A DNA stretch of 64,000 nt from Lichenibacterium minor. GTDB lineage: Bacteria > Pseudomonadota > Alphaproteobacteria > Rhizobiales > Beijerinckiaceae. A program made the translations under genes and the position numbers. The notes under the pieces were generated by a model. That model had not been told where the DNA came from. It made no database searches and was given only the letters and a program-made list of their open reading frames with translations. Location: contig NZ_QYBB01000020.1 in NCBI RefSeq assembly GCF_004137685.1, positions 1-64,000 of the forward strand, given 5' to 3'. This document shows, in pieces, positions 36,483 to 44,505 of the stretch. Each line of letters opens with the position of its first letter. Positions within the stretch are counted from its first letter, which is position 1.

Positions 36483-37145
36483 ATGGCCGAGGCCGCGATC
36501 CACCTCCGGGAACCGGCCGTCGGCTACGCGGGCCGCGTCGTGCTGCGCGACATCGACCTGACGATCCTGGCCGGCGAGCGTGTGGCGCTGCTCGGACGCT
36601 CGGGTGCCGGCAAGTCGACGCTGCTGAACCTCGTCTACGCCCGGGCGGGGGGCCGCGCCGCCCTGGTGCCGCAGGGCGCCGCCCTGGTGCGGACGCTGAG
36701 CGTGTTCCACAACGTCTACATGGGCCGGCTCGACCGCCACTCCGCCCTGTTCAACCTGCGCAACCTCGTGTGGCCCGTCGGGGCCGAGGTGGAAGCGGTG
36801 CGGGCCGTGCTGCGGGACGTGGACCTCGAGCCCGAAATCTTCCGCCCCGCCGGCGAACTGTCGGGGGGACAGCAGCAGCGCGTGTCGGTGGCGCGGGCCC
36901 TCCACAACGGCCGGCCCATCGCGGTCGGCGACGAGCCGGTGTCGGCGCTCGATCCCGTGCAGGGCGCGGCCGTGCTGGGGCGGCTCGCGGCACGGCACGA
37001 AACGCTGGTGCTGGCGCTGCACGACGTGCGCCTGGCGCTGGCCCACGCGACGCGCATCCTGGCCCTCGACGGCGGCGCCGTGGCGCTCGACGCCCCTGCG
37101 GCGGAGCTGACCCCCGCCGACCTCGCGCGGTTCTACGAGGGGTGA
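36483..37145 (+). CDS. PhnC-like ABC transporter ATP-binding protein
   Basis: A short (220-residue) ABC ATPase. Walker A is LLGRSGAGKST (about 36-46), the Q-loop is LVPQGAALV, the signature is LSGGQQQR, Walker B is IAVGDEP followed by VSALDP, and the H-loop His lies in ALHDVRLAL. It starts 5 bases after the binding protein stop codon and is followed by a fused permease. It lacks any C-terminal extension, as expected of PhnC-type subunits. Confidence 0.92.
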   Translation: MAEAAIHLREPAVGYAGRVVLRDIDLTILAGERVALLGRSGAGKSTLLNLVYARAGGRAALVPQGAALVRTLSVFHNVYMGRLDRHSALFNLRNLVWPVGAEVEAVRAVLRDVDLEPEIFRPAGELSGGQQQRVSVARALHNGRPIAVGDEPVSALDPVQGAAVLGRLAARHETLVLALHDVRLALAHATRILALDGGAVALDAPAAELTPADLARFYEG

Positions 37146-37217
37146 CGCGATGGCTGTCGCGGCCGGCCGCGTCGCTCCCCATCCCGAGCGGGGGCCGGAG
37201 GTGAGGAGCACCGCGCC

Positions 37218-38792
37218 ATGGTGTGGCGCGTGAGCGTCGCGCCGCTCCGCCCGCCCCTCGACGCGCTGCGCCTGCGCTTCGGCCGCGCGCGGCTCGGCTT
37301 CGCCAACACGAGCCTCGCCTTCCTGGTCGGCGGCGCCGTCGCGCTCGCTTGCGGCGACCTCGCCGTCACGGCTTCGCACCCCTGGGGCGAGATGCTGCGC
37401 CTGCTGCGCGGCCTCGCCACGCCGGACCTGCTGGCGGTGGACGGCCGGGCGCTGGCCGACACGGTGGCGTTCGCGGTGCTGGGCGTGGGCGCGGGAGGAG
37501 CGGCGGGCTTCCTCATGGCGCTGTTCTTTCCGCGGCGGCGCGCCGTGCGGGCGCTCTGCGCCGTCCTGCGCTCGATCCACGAGCTGTTCTGGGCGCTGCT
37601 CCTGATGCAGGTGCTGGGGCTCGGGCCGCTGACCGGCGTGCTCGCCATCGCGCTGCCCTACGCGGGCATCTTCGCCAAGGTGTTCTCCGAGATCATCGAG
37701 GAGGCGGACCTGTCGGCCCTGCGGGTGCTGCCCGAGCGCACCGGCACGGTGTCGGCCTTCCTGTTCGCCCGCCTGCCCGACCTCGCGGGGCAGTTCGGCC
37801 ATTACGCGATGTACCGGCTCGAATGCGGGCTGCGCTCCACGCTGGTGCTGGGCTTCATCGGCCTGCCCACGATCGGCTTCGAGCTCGACACCGCCTTCAA
37901 GCGGGGCGAGTTCAGCCAGGCCGCGGCGCTGCTGTTCTGCTTCTACGGCCTCGTGGCGACGCGGCGCCTGTGGGCGCGGGGCTGGACCGTGCCGCCCCTC
38001 CTCGTCGGGGCCCTGCTGGTGATCCCCGCCGGCCTGCCGGCCGGGCACGTCCTGGACAACCTCGTCCGCTTCGCCACCCGGGATGTCGTGCCGGTGCCGC
38101 TGCGCGGGGCCGACCTGTCCACGGCGGCGCCCTGGGACGCCTTCGCCCGCTGGCTCGGCGACCTCCTCGTCCACCAGGTGCTGCCCGGCGCGCTCGACAC
38201 GCTGATCCTGTCGCAGATCGCGCTCTGCGGCACCGCGATCCTGTCGCTCGTCCTGTTCCCTCTGGTGTGCCGCCGCTTCGCCGGGCGCTTCGGCCGGCCG
38301 GTCGGCCGCGCGCTGCTGGTGGTCGTGCGCTCGACGCCCGACTACATGCTGGCCTACGTGCTGCTGCAAACGCTGGGGCCGTCGATGCTGCCCGCCGTGA
38401 TCGCTCTGACGCTGCACAACGGCGCCGTCGTGGCATACCTGATGGGGCGGCAGGCCGACGCCCTGCCCTACCGGAGCGACGCGCCGCGGGGGCCCGACCT
38501 CTATTTCTACGAGACGCTGCCGCGGCTCTACGGCCAGTTCCTCGCCTACGCGCTGTACCGCTGGGAGATCATCCTGCGGGAAAGCGCCATCTTCGGCATC
38601 CTCGGGGTGGCGACGCTCGGCTTCTACGTCGACGGCGCCATCTCGGAGCTGCGGCTCGACGTGGCGGTGGTCCTGATCCTGGCCACGGCCGGCCTGTCGA
38701 TGGCGGTGGACGCGCTGTCGCGGGCGCTGCGCCGCGCGCTGCGCATCGGGACGCTGCCGGTGCGGCTGTCGGCGCCGCCGCGCGAACCGTGA
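37218..38792 (+). CDS. Fused PhnE-type ABC permease (two permease domains)
   Basis: The 524-residue protein contains two tandem binding-protein-dependent permease domains, about residues 85-265 and 330-510. Each has around five to six helices and an EAA-like loop: the first with ...SEIIEEADLSALRVLPERTGT, the second near the LPRLYGQFLAYALYRWE segment, which repeats the LPDLAGQFGHYAMYRLE segment of the first half. It would form the complete channel as one chain, where other systems have two PhnE copies. It lies 72 bases after the ATPase gene; GGAGGTGAGGAG precedes the ATG. Confidence 0.9.
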   Translation: MVWRVSVAPLRPPLDALRLRFGRARLGFANTSLAFLVGGAVALACGDLAVTASHPWGEMLRLLRGLATPDLLAVDGRALADTVAFAVLGVGAGGAAGFLMALFFPRRRAVRALCAVLRSIHELFWALLLMQVLGLGPLTGVLAIALPYAGIFAKVFSEIIEEADLSALRVLPERTGTVSAFLFARLPDLAGQFGHYAMYRLECGLRSTLVLGFIGLPTIGFELDTAFKRGEFSQAAALLFCFYGLVATRRLWARGWTVPPLLVGALLVIPAGLPAGHVLDNLVRFATRDVVPVPLRGADLSTAAPWDAFARWLGDLLVHQVLPGALDTLILSQIALCGTAILSLVLFPLVCRRFAGRFGRPVGRALLVVVRSTPDYMLAYVLLQTLGPSMLPAVIALTLHNGAVVAYLMGRQADALPYRSDAPRGPDLYFYETLPRLYGQFLAYALYRWEIILRESAIFGILGVATLGFYVDGAISELRLDVAVVLILATAGLSMAVDALSRALRRALRIGTLPVRLSAPPREP

Positions 38793-38964
38793 TCCGCCAC
38801 GCGCCTCGGGTCCGACGGCTCCGGGCTGTCGCCGCGGGTCGCGTCACCGCCTCCCTCTCTCCGTCGTTGAAGGCGTCTTCACGCGGTCAGGTCCCTCGAT
38901 CCGGTCGCGACCTGCCCCGGCGCGCGCAGGACGGCTCCGCCCGAACGCCGCGCCGGGTCGCGTG

Positions 38965-39255
38965 TCACGCCAGCTCGGCGGCGGCCGGCGCGGGCACCTC
39001 GGGCTTGTGCGGCGTTTCGCCGTGCGGGTCGATCCTGCCGAGATGCCCCTTCAGCAGTTCGGACGCTTCGCCCATGGCGCTCAGCGCGTTGCGCAGCGCT
39101 TCGATCTTCTGGTGCTCGGTCATGGGCTCTGAATGGCAGGCGGCCGGCACCACGATGCCGAACGTGCCGAAAGCGCCCACGATCTGCACCTTGGCACTGC
39201 CGTCGGCGTGGCGGCTGGTTTCGAAGACGGCGTGCTTGATGTTGGTGGGGGTCAA
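38965..39255 (-). CDS. Hypothetical protein (96 aa)
   Basis: I do not recognise this protein. It is soluble, with a beta-strand part (HAVFETSRHADGSAKVQIVGAFGTFGIVVPA) followed by a helix (MTEHQKIEALRNALSAMGEASELLKGHL) and a Pro/Ala tail. The TTG start at 39255 is chosen because GGAGG lies 5 bases upstream; longer versions have no protein-like N-terminus. It is convergent with the selenium transporter operon and divergent from a small membrane protein gene. Confidence 0.6.
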   Translation of the reverse strand: MTPTNIKHAVFETSRHADGSAKVQIVGAFGTFGIVVPAACHSEPMTEHQKIEALRNALSAMGEASELLKGHLGRIDPHGETPHKPEVPAPAAAELA

Positions 39256-39354
39256 AAGGTCCTCCGTCGGCGGGCTGGCGTCGCGGCGGCCAACCCGGCA
39301 TGACGGTGGGGAGTTCGCGTGCCGCGACCTCGAAACATTTCGGCAGGGCCGCGC

Positions 39355-39546
39355 GTGACCAGCAGCACCATCGTCGGCCTCGTGTTCGGCGTCTTCCTGA
39401 TCGCCTTCGGGGCGGGGCACGCCAACGGGGCCCGGGGGCGGACCATGTTCCCGGCCGCCTGGATCGACGGGCTGGTGCTGGCCTTCGTCGGGCTGAACGT
39501 GCTGATCTTCGCCTATTTCGGCTTCGGGCCCGGCCCCGCGCCCTGA
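39355..39546 (+). CDS. Small two-helix membrane protein (63 aa)
   Basis: The frame from the GTG encodes two membrane segments (TIVGLVFGVFLIAFGAG and WIDGLVLAFVGLNVLIFAYFGF) separated by a short loop with NGARGRTMFPAA. CAGGG lies 7 bases upstream of the GTG. No family is recognised. It is convergent with recR across 54 bases. Confidence 0.55.
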   Translation: MTSSTIVGLVFGVFLIAFGAGHANGARGRTMFPAAWIDGLVLAFVGLNVLIFAYFGFGPGPAP

Positions 39547-39600
39547 GGATCGCCCACGCGAGGATCGATCTGGGCCGGGCGCGAGCGCGCCCTGCCCGCC

Positions 39601-40206
39601 TCAGAACGCCGTCCGCGACCGGATCGCGGCCGCGAGCGTCCCCTCGTCGAGGTAGTCGAGCTCGCCGCCGACCGGCACGCCGTGGGCGAGGCGCGTGACC
39701 TTGACGCCGAGGTGGGACAGCATGTCGGTGACGTAGTGGGCCGTGGTCTGGCCGTCCACGGTGGCGTTGACGGCGATGATGACCTCCCGCACGTCGCCCC
39801 CGGCGACGCGCGACACGAGGCCGTGCAGGTTGAGGTCCGCGGGACCGACGCCGTCGAGCGGCGACAGGGTGCCGCCGAGGACGTGGTATCGCCCCTTCAC
39901 GACGCCGGCCCGCTCCAGCGCCCACAGGTCGCCCACCGTTTCCACGATGACGAGCTGCGCGGCGTCGCGCCGGTTGTCGCCGCAGATCGAGCAGGGCGAG
40001 CGCGTGTCGACGGAACCGCAGCTTTCGCAGGTGACGATGCGCTCCTTGGCGACCCGCAGCGCGTCGGCGAGCGGGCTCAGCAGCTCCTCGCGCTTGCGCA
40101 TGAGGTGCAGGGCCGCGCGACGCGCCGAGCGCGGGCCGTAGCCCGGCAGGCGCGCCAGGAGCTGGATCAGCCGCTCGATCTCGGGGCCGACGACGCGGTC
40201 GGGCAT
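39601..40206 (-). CDS. recR: Recombination mediator RecR
   Basis: RecR works with RecO and RecF to load RecA at gaps. The 201-residue protein has the helix-hairpin-helix [16 protein letters not shown], the zinc finger C-x2-C...C-x2-C ([18 protein letters not shown]), and the Toprim domain ([14 protein letters not shown]...[15 protein letters not shown]...[13 protein letters not shown]). The ATG at 40206 gives the family N-terminus. It is the last gene of the dnaX-ybaB-recR operon; a bipartite hairpin repeat lies between ybaB and it. Confidence 0.97.
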   Translation of the reverse strand: MPDRVVGPEIERLIQLLARLPGYGPRSARRAALHLMRKREELLSPLADALRVAKERIVTCESCGSVDTRSPCSICGDNRRDAAQLVIVETVGDLWALERAGVVKGRYHVLGGTLSPLDGVGPADLNLHGLVSRVAGGDVREVIIAVNATVDGQTTAHYVTDMLSHLGVKVTRLAHGVPVGGELDYLDEGTLAAAIRSRTAF

Positions 40207-40245
40207 GCGGGGTCCTGAATAGCCGGGTGAGATCGGGTTCCGCCG

Positions 40246-40336
40246 AGCGGACACGCATGGGTCGACCCACGGGTGTCCGCTTCTCCTGGCAGGGAAGACG
40301 AGCCGGAGGGCGTGGGTGGGCCTACGCCATCCGGCT
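40246..40336. repeat. Bipartite two-hairpin intergenic repeat, copy B (inverted)
   Basis: Hairpin A: AGCGGACACGCATGGG (40246-40261), loop TCGA, right arm 40266-40281, 14 of 16 pairs. Hairpin B: AGCCGGAGGGCGTGGG (40301-40316), loop TGGG, right arm 40321-40336, 14 of 16 pairs. The 19-base linker, read on the minus strand, again contains TTCCCTG and GAG at the same spacing as in copy A. The order A-linker-B is the reverse of copy A, so the whole unit is inverted. It abuts the ybaB stop codon and lies inside the dnaX-ybaB-recR operon. Confidence 0.82.
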
Positions 40337-40659
40337 CAGAACGGCAGCTTGAAGCCGGGCGGCAAGGGCAGGCCCGCGGTGGCGCCCTTCATCTTCTCTT
40401 CCGCCGCGCGGTCGGCCTTGGCGCGCGCGTCCGCGTGGGCGGCGACGAGGAGGTCCTCGAGGATCTCCTTCTCGTCCGGCTTCAACAGCGAGTCGTCGAT
40501 CGCCACGCCCTTCAGCGTCCCCTTGCCGGTGAGGGTGACGCGCACGAGCCCGCCGCCGGCGGCGCCCTCGACGTCCAGGGCTTCCAGCTCCTTCTGGATG
40601 TCGGCGACGCGGCCCTGAAGCTCCTGCGCCTTCTTCATCAGGCCCATGATGTCGGCCAT
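40336..40659 (-). CDS. ybaB: YbaB/EbfC nucleoid-associated protein
   Basis: A 107-residue DNA-binding protein of the YbaB/EbfC family, present as dimers on the nucleoid. It has the typical MADIMGLMKKAQELQGRVADIQ helix, the GGGLVRVTLTGKGTLKGVAIDDSLL core and the helix EKEILEDLLVAAHADARAKADR. The ATG at 40659 follows a GAGGGGATT sequence. It lies 13 bases downstream of the dnaX stop codon. Its stop codon overlaps the edge of hairpin repeat copy B. Confidence 0.95.
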   Translation of the reverse strand: MADIMGLMKKAQELQGRVADIQKELEALDVEGAAGGGLVRVTLTGKGTLKGVAIDDSLLKPDEKEILEDLLVAAHADARAKADRAAEEKMKGATAGLPLPPGFKLPF

Positions 40660-40672
40660 AATCCCCTCCTCC

Positions 40673-42508
40673 TCAAAGGTCGTCGTCGGTGAAATCGTCC
40701 TCGGCATAGCCGATGTCGTCGTCCGGCGCATCGAGCGCCGCCGCGGCGACGGGCGCGGGCGCCACGGGCTCGATCAAGGACCGCACCGCCACGATCTCGG
40801 CGCCGGGAAAGGTGTCGAGCAGCAGGCGCACGGTGGGGTCGGCGGCGATGTCGTCCTTCTCGCTGCGGGCCTTGGCGTCGGCGGTTTCGCGGATGGTCGG
40901 CGCGCCGCCCCCCGACACCACCGACACCATCCAGCGCACGCCCGTCCATTCGGCGAGGCGGCGACCGAGGTTGGCGGCGGTGTCGCGCGAGCCTTCGGGC
41001 GCGAGCTCGAACTCGATGTGGCCGTCCTCGAAACGCACGAGGCGGACGTCGCGTTCGAGCGCGAGCTTGAGCTGGATGTCGCGCCGCGCCTGGGCCAGCG
41101 CCACCACGTCGGCGAAAGCGGCGAGCCCGGCGGAGGGCTGGGGCGCCGCGGCCGGCCGCGCCGACGCCATGGGGGCGCCGTGCGGCACCGGGCCGTGGCG
41201 CATCGGCGTGCCCACCGCGACGGCCGCGGCCGAGCCCCCGCCCATGCTGGCGATGCGGGGAACCCCGCCCCCGCCGCCGGGGGGCGGCAGCGACGGGGCG
41301 CCGTCGCCGGCCGGCAGGGACATCAGCCGCTTCAGCGCCTCGTCGGGCGTGGGCAGGTCGGCCGCGCAGGCGAGGCGCACCAGGACCATGTCGGCGGCCT
41401 GGATCGGGCGCGGCGCGTCCTTGACGTCCGCCAAGCCCTTGACGAGGAGCTGCCACGTCCGCGTTAGGATCGGCAGCGACAGCGCCTGCGCGAAGGCGCC
41501 GCCGCGGCGCCGCTCCTCCTCGGTCAGGGCCGGGTCCTTGGCGGCGTCCGGCACCAGCTTCAGCCGCGTCACGAGGTGGACGAAGTCGGCCAGGTCGGAC
41601 ACCACGTGGCCGGGGTCGGCGCCGCTGTCGTGCAGCAGCTTCAGCCCCGTCATGGCGTCGGGCAGGCGGCCGCCCATCACGGCCTCGAACAGGTCGATGA
41701 TGCGGCCCCGGTCGGCCAGGCCCAGCATGGCGCGGACGCCGTCGGCCCCGACATGGGGGCGGCCGGTGGCGGCATGGGCGGCGCCGTGGGCGATGGCCTG
41801 GTCGAGCAGCGACAGCGCGTCGCGCACCGAGCCCTCCGCCGCGCGGGCGATGACCACCAGCGCCTCGTCGTCGATCTCGACGCCTTCGCGGGTGCAGATG
41901 GACTTCAGGTGCGCCATCATCACGTCGGCCTCGACGCGGCGGAGGTCGAAGCGCTGGCAGCGCGACCTGACCGTCACCGGGACCTTGTCGACCTCGGTGG
42001 TGGCGAACAGGAACTTGACGTGGTCCGGCGGCTCCTCGAGCGTCTTCAGCAGGCCGTTGAAGGCCGCCTTGGACAGCATGTGGACCTCGTCGATGATGTA
42101 CACCTTGGTGCGCGCCATCACGGGGCGGTAGCGCGAGCCCTCGATCAGCTCGCGCACGTCGTCGATGCCGGTGTGGGACGCGGCGTCCATCTCCACGACG
42201 TCGACGTGGCGCGACTCGATGATGGCTTGGCAATGCGTGCCGAGGCCGGGCATGCGGATCGTCGGCGCGTCGATGAGGTCGGCGCCCTCGGCGGCGGGCC
42301 GGTGATAGTTCAGGGCGCGGGCCATGATGCGCGCCGTGGTGGTCTTGCCGACGCCGCGCACGCCCGACAAGAGGTAGGCCTGGTGGATGCGGCTGAGGTC
42401 GAAGGCGTTCGACAGCGTCCGGACCAGCGCCTCCTGGCCGATCAGGTCGTCGAAATGGGTCGGCCGGTACTTGCGGGCGAGGACGCGGTAGTTGTTGTCG
42501 GACGACAA
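40673..42508 (-). CDS. dnaX: DNA polymerase III subunit tau/gamma
   Basis: DnaX forms the clamp-loader AAA+ core of the replisome. The 611-residue protein shows YRVLARKYRPTHFDDLIGQ, Walker A GVRGVGKTT, a DE-x-H Walker B (YIIDEVHML) and the sensor region EEPPDHVKFLFATTEVDKVP. A zinc-finger stretch is present but altered compared with enteric DnaX: the region has CQ only at H-C-Q. Its C-terminal tau part (about 440-610) is Pro/Ala-rich with an acidic tail. The TTG start is used because AAGGGGA precedes it and it gives the family N-terminus. The SRP RNA gene lies upstream, as in other alphaproteobacteria. No programmed frameshift site was identified. Confidence 0.95.
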   Translation of the reverse strand: MSSDNNYRVLARKYRPTHFDDLIGQEALVRTLSNAFDLSRIHQAYLLSGVRGVGKTTTARIMARALNYHRPAAEGADLIDAPTIRMPGLGTHCQAIIESRHVDVVEMDAASHTGIDDVRELIEGSRYRPVMARTKVYIIDEVHMLSKAAFNGLLKTLEEPPDHVKFLFATTEVDKVPVTVRSRCQRFDLRRVEADVMMAHLKSICTREGVEIDDEALVVIARAAEGSVRDALSLLDQAIAHGAAHAATGRPHVGADGVRAMLGLADRGRIIDLFEAVMGGRLPDAMTGLKLLHDSGADPGHVVSDLADFVHLVTRLKLVPDAAKDPALTEEERRRGGAFAQALSLPILTRTWQLLVKGLADVKDAPRPIQAADMVLVRLACAADLPTPDEALKRLMSLPAGDGAPSLPPPGGGGGVPRIASMGGGSAAAVAVGTPMRHGPVPHGAPMASARPAAAPQPSAGLAAFADVVALAQARRDIQLKLALERDVRLVRFEDGHIEFELAPEGSRDTAANLGRRLAEWTGVRWMVSVVSGGGAPTIRETADAKARSEKDDIAADPTVRLLLDTFPGAEIVAVRSLIEPVAPAPVAAAALDAPDDDIGYAEDDFTDDDL

Positions 42509-42594
42509 GCGGATCCCCTTCGCGCGGACGGCTGACCTGGCCTTCGAGATGGGGACGGGGCCGGCCGAAGCGAAGCCTCGAGGCGGGCAGAGTA

Positions 42595-42687
42595 GGAGAT
42601 TGGACGAAGACCCGCTCGGTCCCGTTAGGGCTGCTTCCTTCCGGATCTGACCCGGTTGGCGGGTGAAACGCCCTTCGCCAACCTCCC
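42595..42687 (-). ncRNA. ffs: Signal recognition particle RNA (4.5S type)
   Basis: The minus strand contains the universally conserved SRP tip: GGTCAGATCCGGAAGGAAGC then AGCCC, with a GGAA tetraloop and the symmetric internal loop for Ffh binding. The flanks fold back on each other: GGAGGTTGGCGAAG near the 5' end pairs with CTTCGTCCAATCTCC at the 3' end, and CCCG next to the tip pairs with CGGG. This gives an RNA of about 93 nt. The ends are set by the stem and by a promoter ending 7 bases upstream, and may be off by a few bases. Location upstream of dnaX is the usual one. Confidence 0.93.
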
Positions 42688-42693
42688 GGCGCC

Positions 42694-42722
42694 TATGTGG
42701 CAAAGATCGCGGGCGGGCGCAA
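42694..42722 (-). promoter_or_regulatory. Probable housekeeping promoter of ffs
   Basis: On the minus strand TTGCGC (42722-42717) and CACATA (42699-42694) are 17 bases apart, close to the alphaproteobacterial sigma-70 pattern, and the -10 ends about 7 bases before the predicted 5' end of the RNA (GGGAGG). Confidence 0.55.
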
Positions 42723-43187
42723 GGGTGGGGGCTGGAGGCATGGCGCGACCGGGTGGAAGGTGGCCCGGATCGGTGGCCGCCGCGTCCGCCCTCCAACCCG
42801 AGCGCCCCGCGCGGGAGAACGGTGTGCCACTCCGGCCCCTCGGTGAGGACCTGCATCGGACTCGGAGCGGTTCGGCCGGTTCCGGGACGGGACCACCCTC
42901 CGGCGGACGATCACGGTGCCTCCGAGCGCTGGAGGACCCGGGGCGGGGTCCCTCATGCGTCTTCTTCGCTTTGGGTATACCAAAATCGAACCCTGTTGCA
43001 GGGCAGATTGAGGCTTCTATTGTGATTGAGGTGCTGTGGGATCGTCGATTTAATCCATGGTGCACCGACTCAGAAGGGGTAATGCCGCGAGCCGTCTCTA
43101 GGTGCTAAATTGCAACGCTAGGTGCATTATTTCCGACTGACTCGTTGAGCCCCTTGCAGTTTCGATCAACCTCCCGTTAGGCTTTTT
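42723..43187. other. Gene-free stretch between ffs and a low-GC islet
   Basis: The left 230 bases have the usual high GC and no convincing frame. From about 42961 the base composition falls and the sequence becomes unlike the surroundings. That edge carries one copy of a short motif found inverted at the other end of the islet, and a small palindrome (CCCTGTTGCAGGG, 42991-43003). AT-rich sequence from about 43100 probably holds the promoter of the secreted protein gene. Confidence 0.5.
42961..42985 (-). repeat. Left copy of the GGTATACC-AAGCGAAG motif
   Basis: On the minus strand this reads GGTATACCCAAAGCGAAG. It matches GGGTGTACCCTAAGCGAAG (44604-44622) and GGGGTACCCGAAGCGAAG (44655-44672) in the opposite orientation on the far side of the islet. 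The motif sits exactly at the change in base composition. Confidence 0.6.
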
Positions 43188-43214
43188 ATGCTCAACCGAG
43201 CATCAGAGATAAGC

Positions 43215-43688
43215 ATGCCGAGGAAAGCCTTTCTGATCGCGGCCGCGATCGTATCCTTCTATGCCGGAGGCGCGATTGCTCAGACGGCGACGCAGACAAC
43301 CGCTCGCATAACGATCATCAACAATCTCCAGTCGTCGACGCTTACTATCGAGAGTTCGACTTGTAGCAGCACCATTGGCTGCACCATTAACCAGAATAGC
43401 GCTGTTGCTGGAAAGAATGCGACGGAGTCCGTCGTCACGAAGAGCAGCAGCAGCGGATTCTGGAACCAGGACTGGGGCGGTACTGTCGGAACGACCGACT
43501 ACGCCTGCCATTTCAACACGTCGATCGACTCTCAGTTCACTGCCGGCGCGTGCCACAATATCACTGCGACGGCATCACAGAAATCTGGACCCGGCGGGAC
43601 GAGTCACCCCGCCTGCAATGTGACTGTTCAAAATCAGACGTTAGCGGATTGCAGTAACGGCATGGTGACTTTTACAATATCTCAGTAG
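43215..43688 (+). CDS. Exported cysteine-containing hypothetical protein
   Basis: The protein has a signal peptide (PRKAFLIAAAIVSFYAGGAIAQ) and a mature part of about 135 residues rich in Thr, Ser, Asn and Gln with six cysteines (STCSSTIGC, DYAC, AGAC, HPAC, ADC). It looks like a beta-sandwich stabilised by three disulfides, beginning ARITIINNLQSSTLTIESS and ending GMVTFTISQ. I do not recognise the family. An ATG nine codons upstream (43188) is the alternative start; the chosen one puts the basic n-region of the signal peptide next to the start. GC is lower than in the surroundings and it lies in the islet bounded by inverted motifs. Confidence 0.7.
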   Translation: MPRKAFLIAAAIVSFYAGGAIAQTATQTTARITIINNLQSSTLTIESSTCSSTIGCTINQNSAVAGKNATESVVTKSSSSGFWNQDWGGTVGTTDYACHFNTSIDSQFTAGACHNITATASQKSGPGGTSHPACNVTVQNQTLADCSNGMVTFTISQ

Positions 43689-43725
43689 TTCTGTGTGGAG
43701 AAGCAGGCACTATCGCCTGCTGCTC

Positions 43726-44505
43726 TCACCAGCTAAATATGAGACCACTACTACTTCCCTTGTAACCGAAGTCTCCAGTCCATATCGTGTTCGGGTTCTT
43801 ATCGAGGTATGACCGCCAGGCTGTCGAGTTGACTGACGTCGATTCAGAGTTGCCTGAGATATTGCCATCGGCAGATTTGAAAAAGGTTTCCGTGTATTTT
43901 GCATCGACATTAAGGCTGGCTGCGTCGCTAACCTTGAGAGTTTGATTATCAAATGCATTTGCAAATTCAGCTGCCTGTTGCCCCTGAAAACCTTCTTGCT
44001 CAGCTAAAATCTGTCCGTTTGAAAGATTATCTGTTTCGCCTCCGGCTGTCCTAAAGCTGTTCGCAACCATATTCTGGAATGCATAGTAATTTTGCGCTGC
44101 TTCTTCGATGGTGTAGCTTTTTTGGTGATATGGATCTTTAGCGAGGGCCACCTCACCAGTCGTCGATTGTGATCCTGTTTTATCACTTGACGCCTTATCG
44201 GACGGCGGCGGAGTTGCTTTTGTGCTTGCGGCGGCGGCGATGATGGAGAACATCGTGTCGCCCGAGAGGGTCTTTTGCGAGGTGGTATCGAACGCCGTCG
44301 AGTTAGCGGTGGCGAGAAACGAGCTATTGGTCTCCATGGTTGCATCCATGGTCTTCAGCAGCTTCATCGCCGCAACGGACGAGAACCCAGTCGGCACCAG
44401 GTCGTTGATCATACCCGTCATCCGATCACCGGCCGACGACCGCATGTCGCGCAGCACTGGGTTGCCCCTATGGTCGGCTTCATACCGAACACGTGGGCCG
44501 ACCAT
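43726..44505 (-). CDS. Hypothetical protein of the low-GC islet (about 259 aa)
   Basis: I do not recognise this protein. It is rich in Ser, Thr, Asn and Ala, has no cysteine, no clear signal peptide and no membrane segment. The N-terminal region (about 30-95) is helical (FSSVAAMKLLKTMDATMETNSSFLA), followed by a Lys/Ser/Thr/Pro-rich linker (ATPPPSDKASSDKTGSQSTT) and a C-terminal region with YTIEEAAQNYYAFQNMVANSFRT and aromatic end GSSSGLIFSW. Such a layout is seen in secreted effectors and axial proteins, but this is only an impression. The start is uncertain: ATGs also occur 20 and 29 codons downstream. It is convergent with the six-cysteine exported protein. Confidence 0.6.
   Translation of the reverse strand: MVGPRVRYEADHRGNPVLRDMRSSAGDRMTGMINDLVPTGFSSVAAMKLLKTMDATMETNSSFLATANSTAFDTTSQKTLSGDTMFSIIAAAASTKATPPPSDKASSDKTGSQSTTGEVALAKDPYHQKSYTIEEAAQNYYAFQNMVANSFRTAGGETDNLSNGQILAEQEGFQGQQAAEFANAFDNQTLKVSDAASLNVDAKYTETFFKSADGNISGNSESTSVNSTAWRSYLDKNPNTIWTGDFGYKGSSSGLIFSW

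Noticed and set aside
40246..40336. The two hairpins before recR as a plain terminator
   Set aside because: They lie inside a conserved co-directional operon and the same bipartite unit recurs inverted at 30602-30692, so a dispersed repeat explains them better.
42656..43108. 150-codon plus-strand frame over ffs and its upstream region
   Set aside because: It overlaps the SRP RNA gene on the other strand, crosses the composition break, and shows no family pattern or ribosome site.
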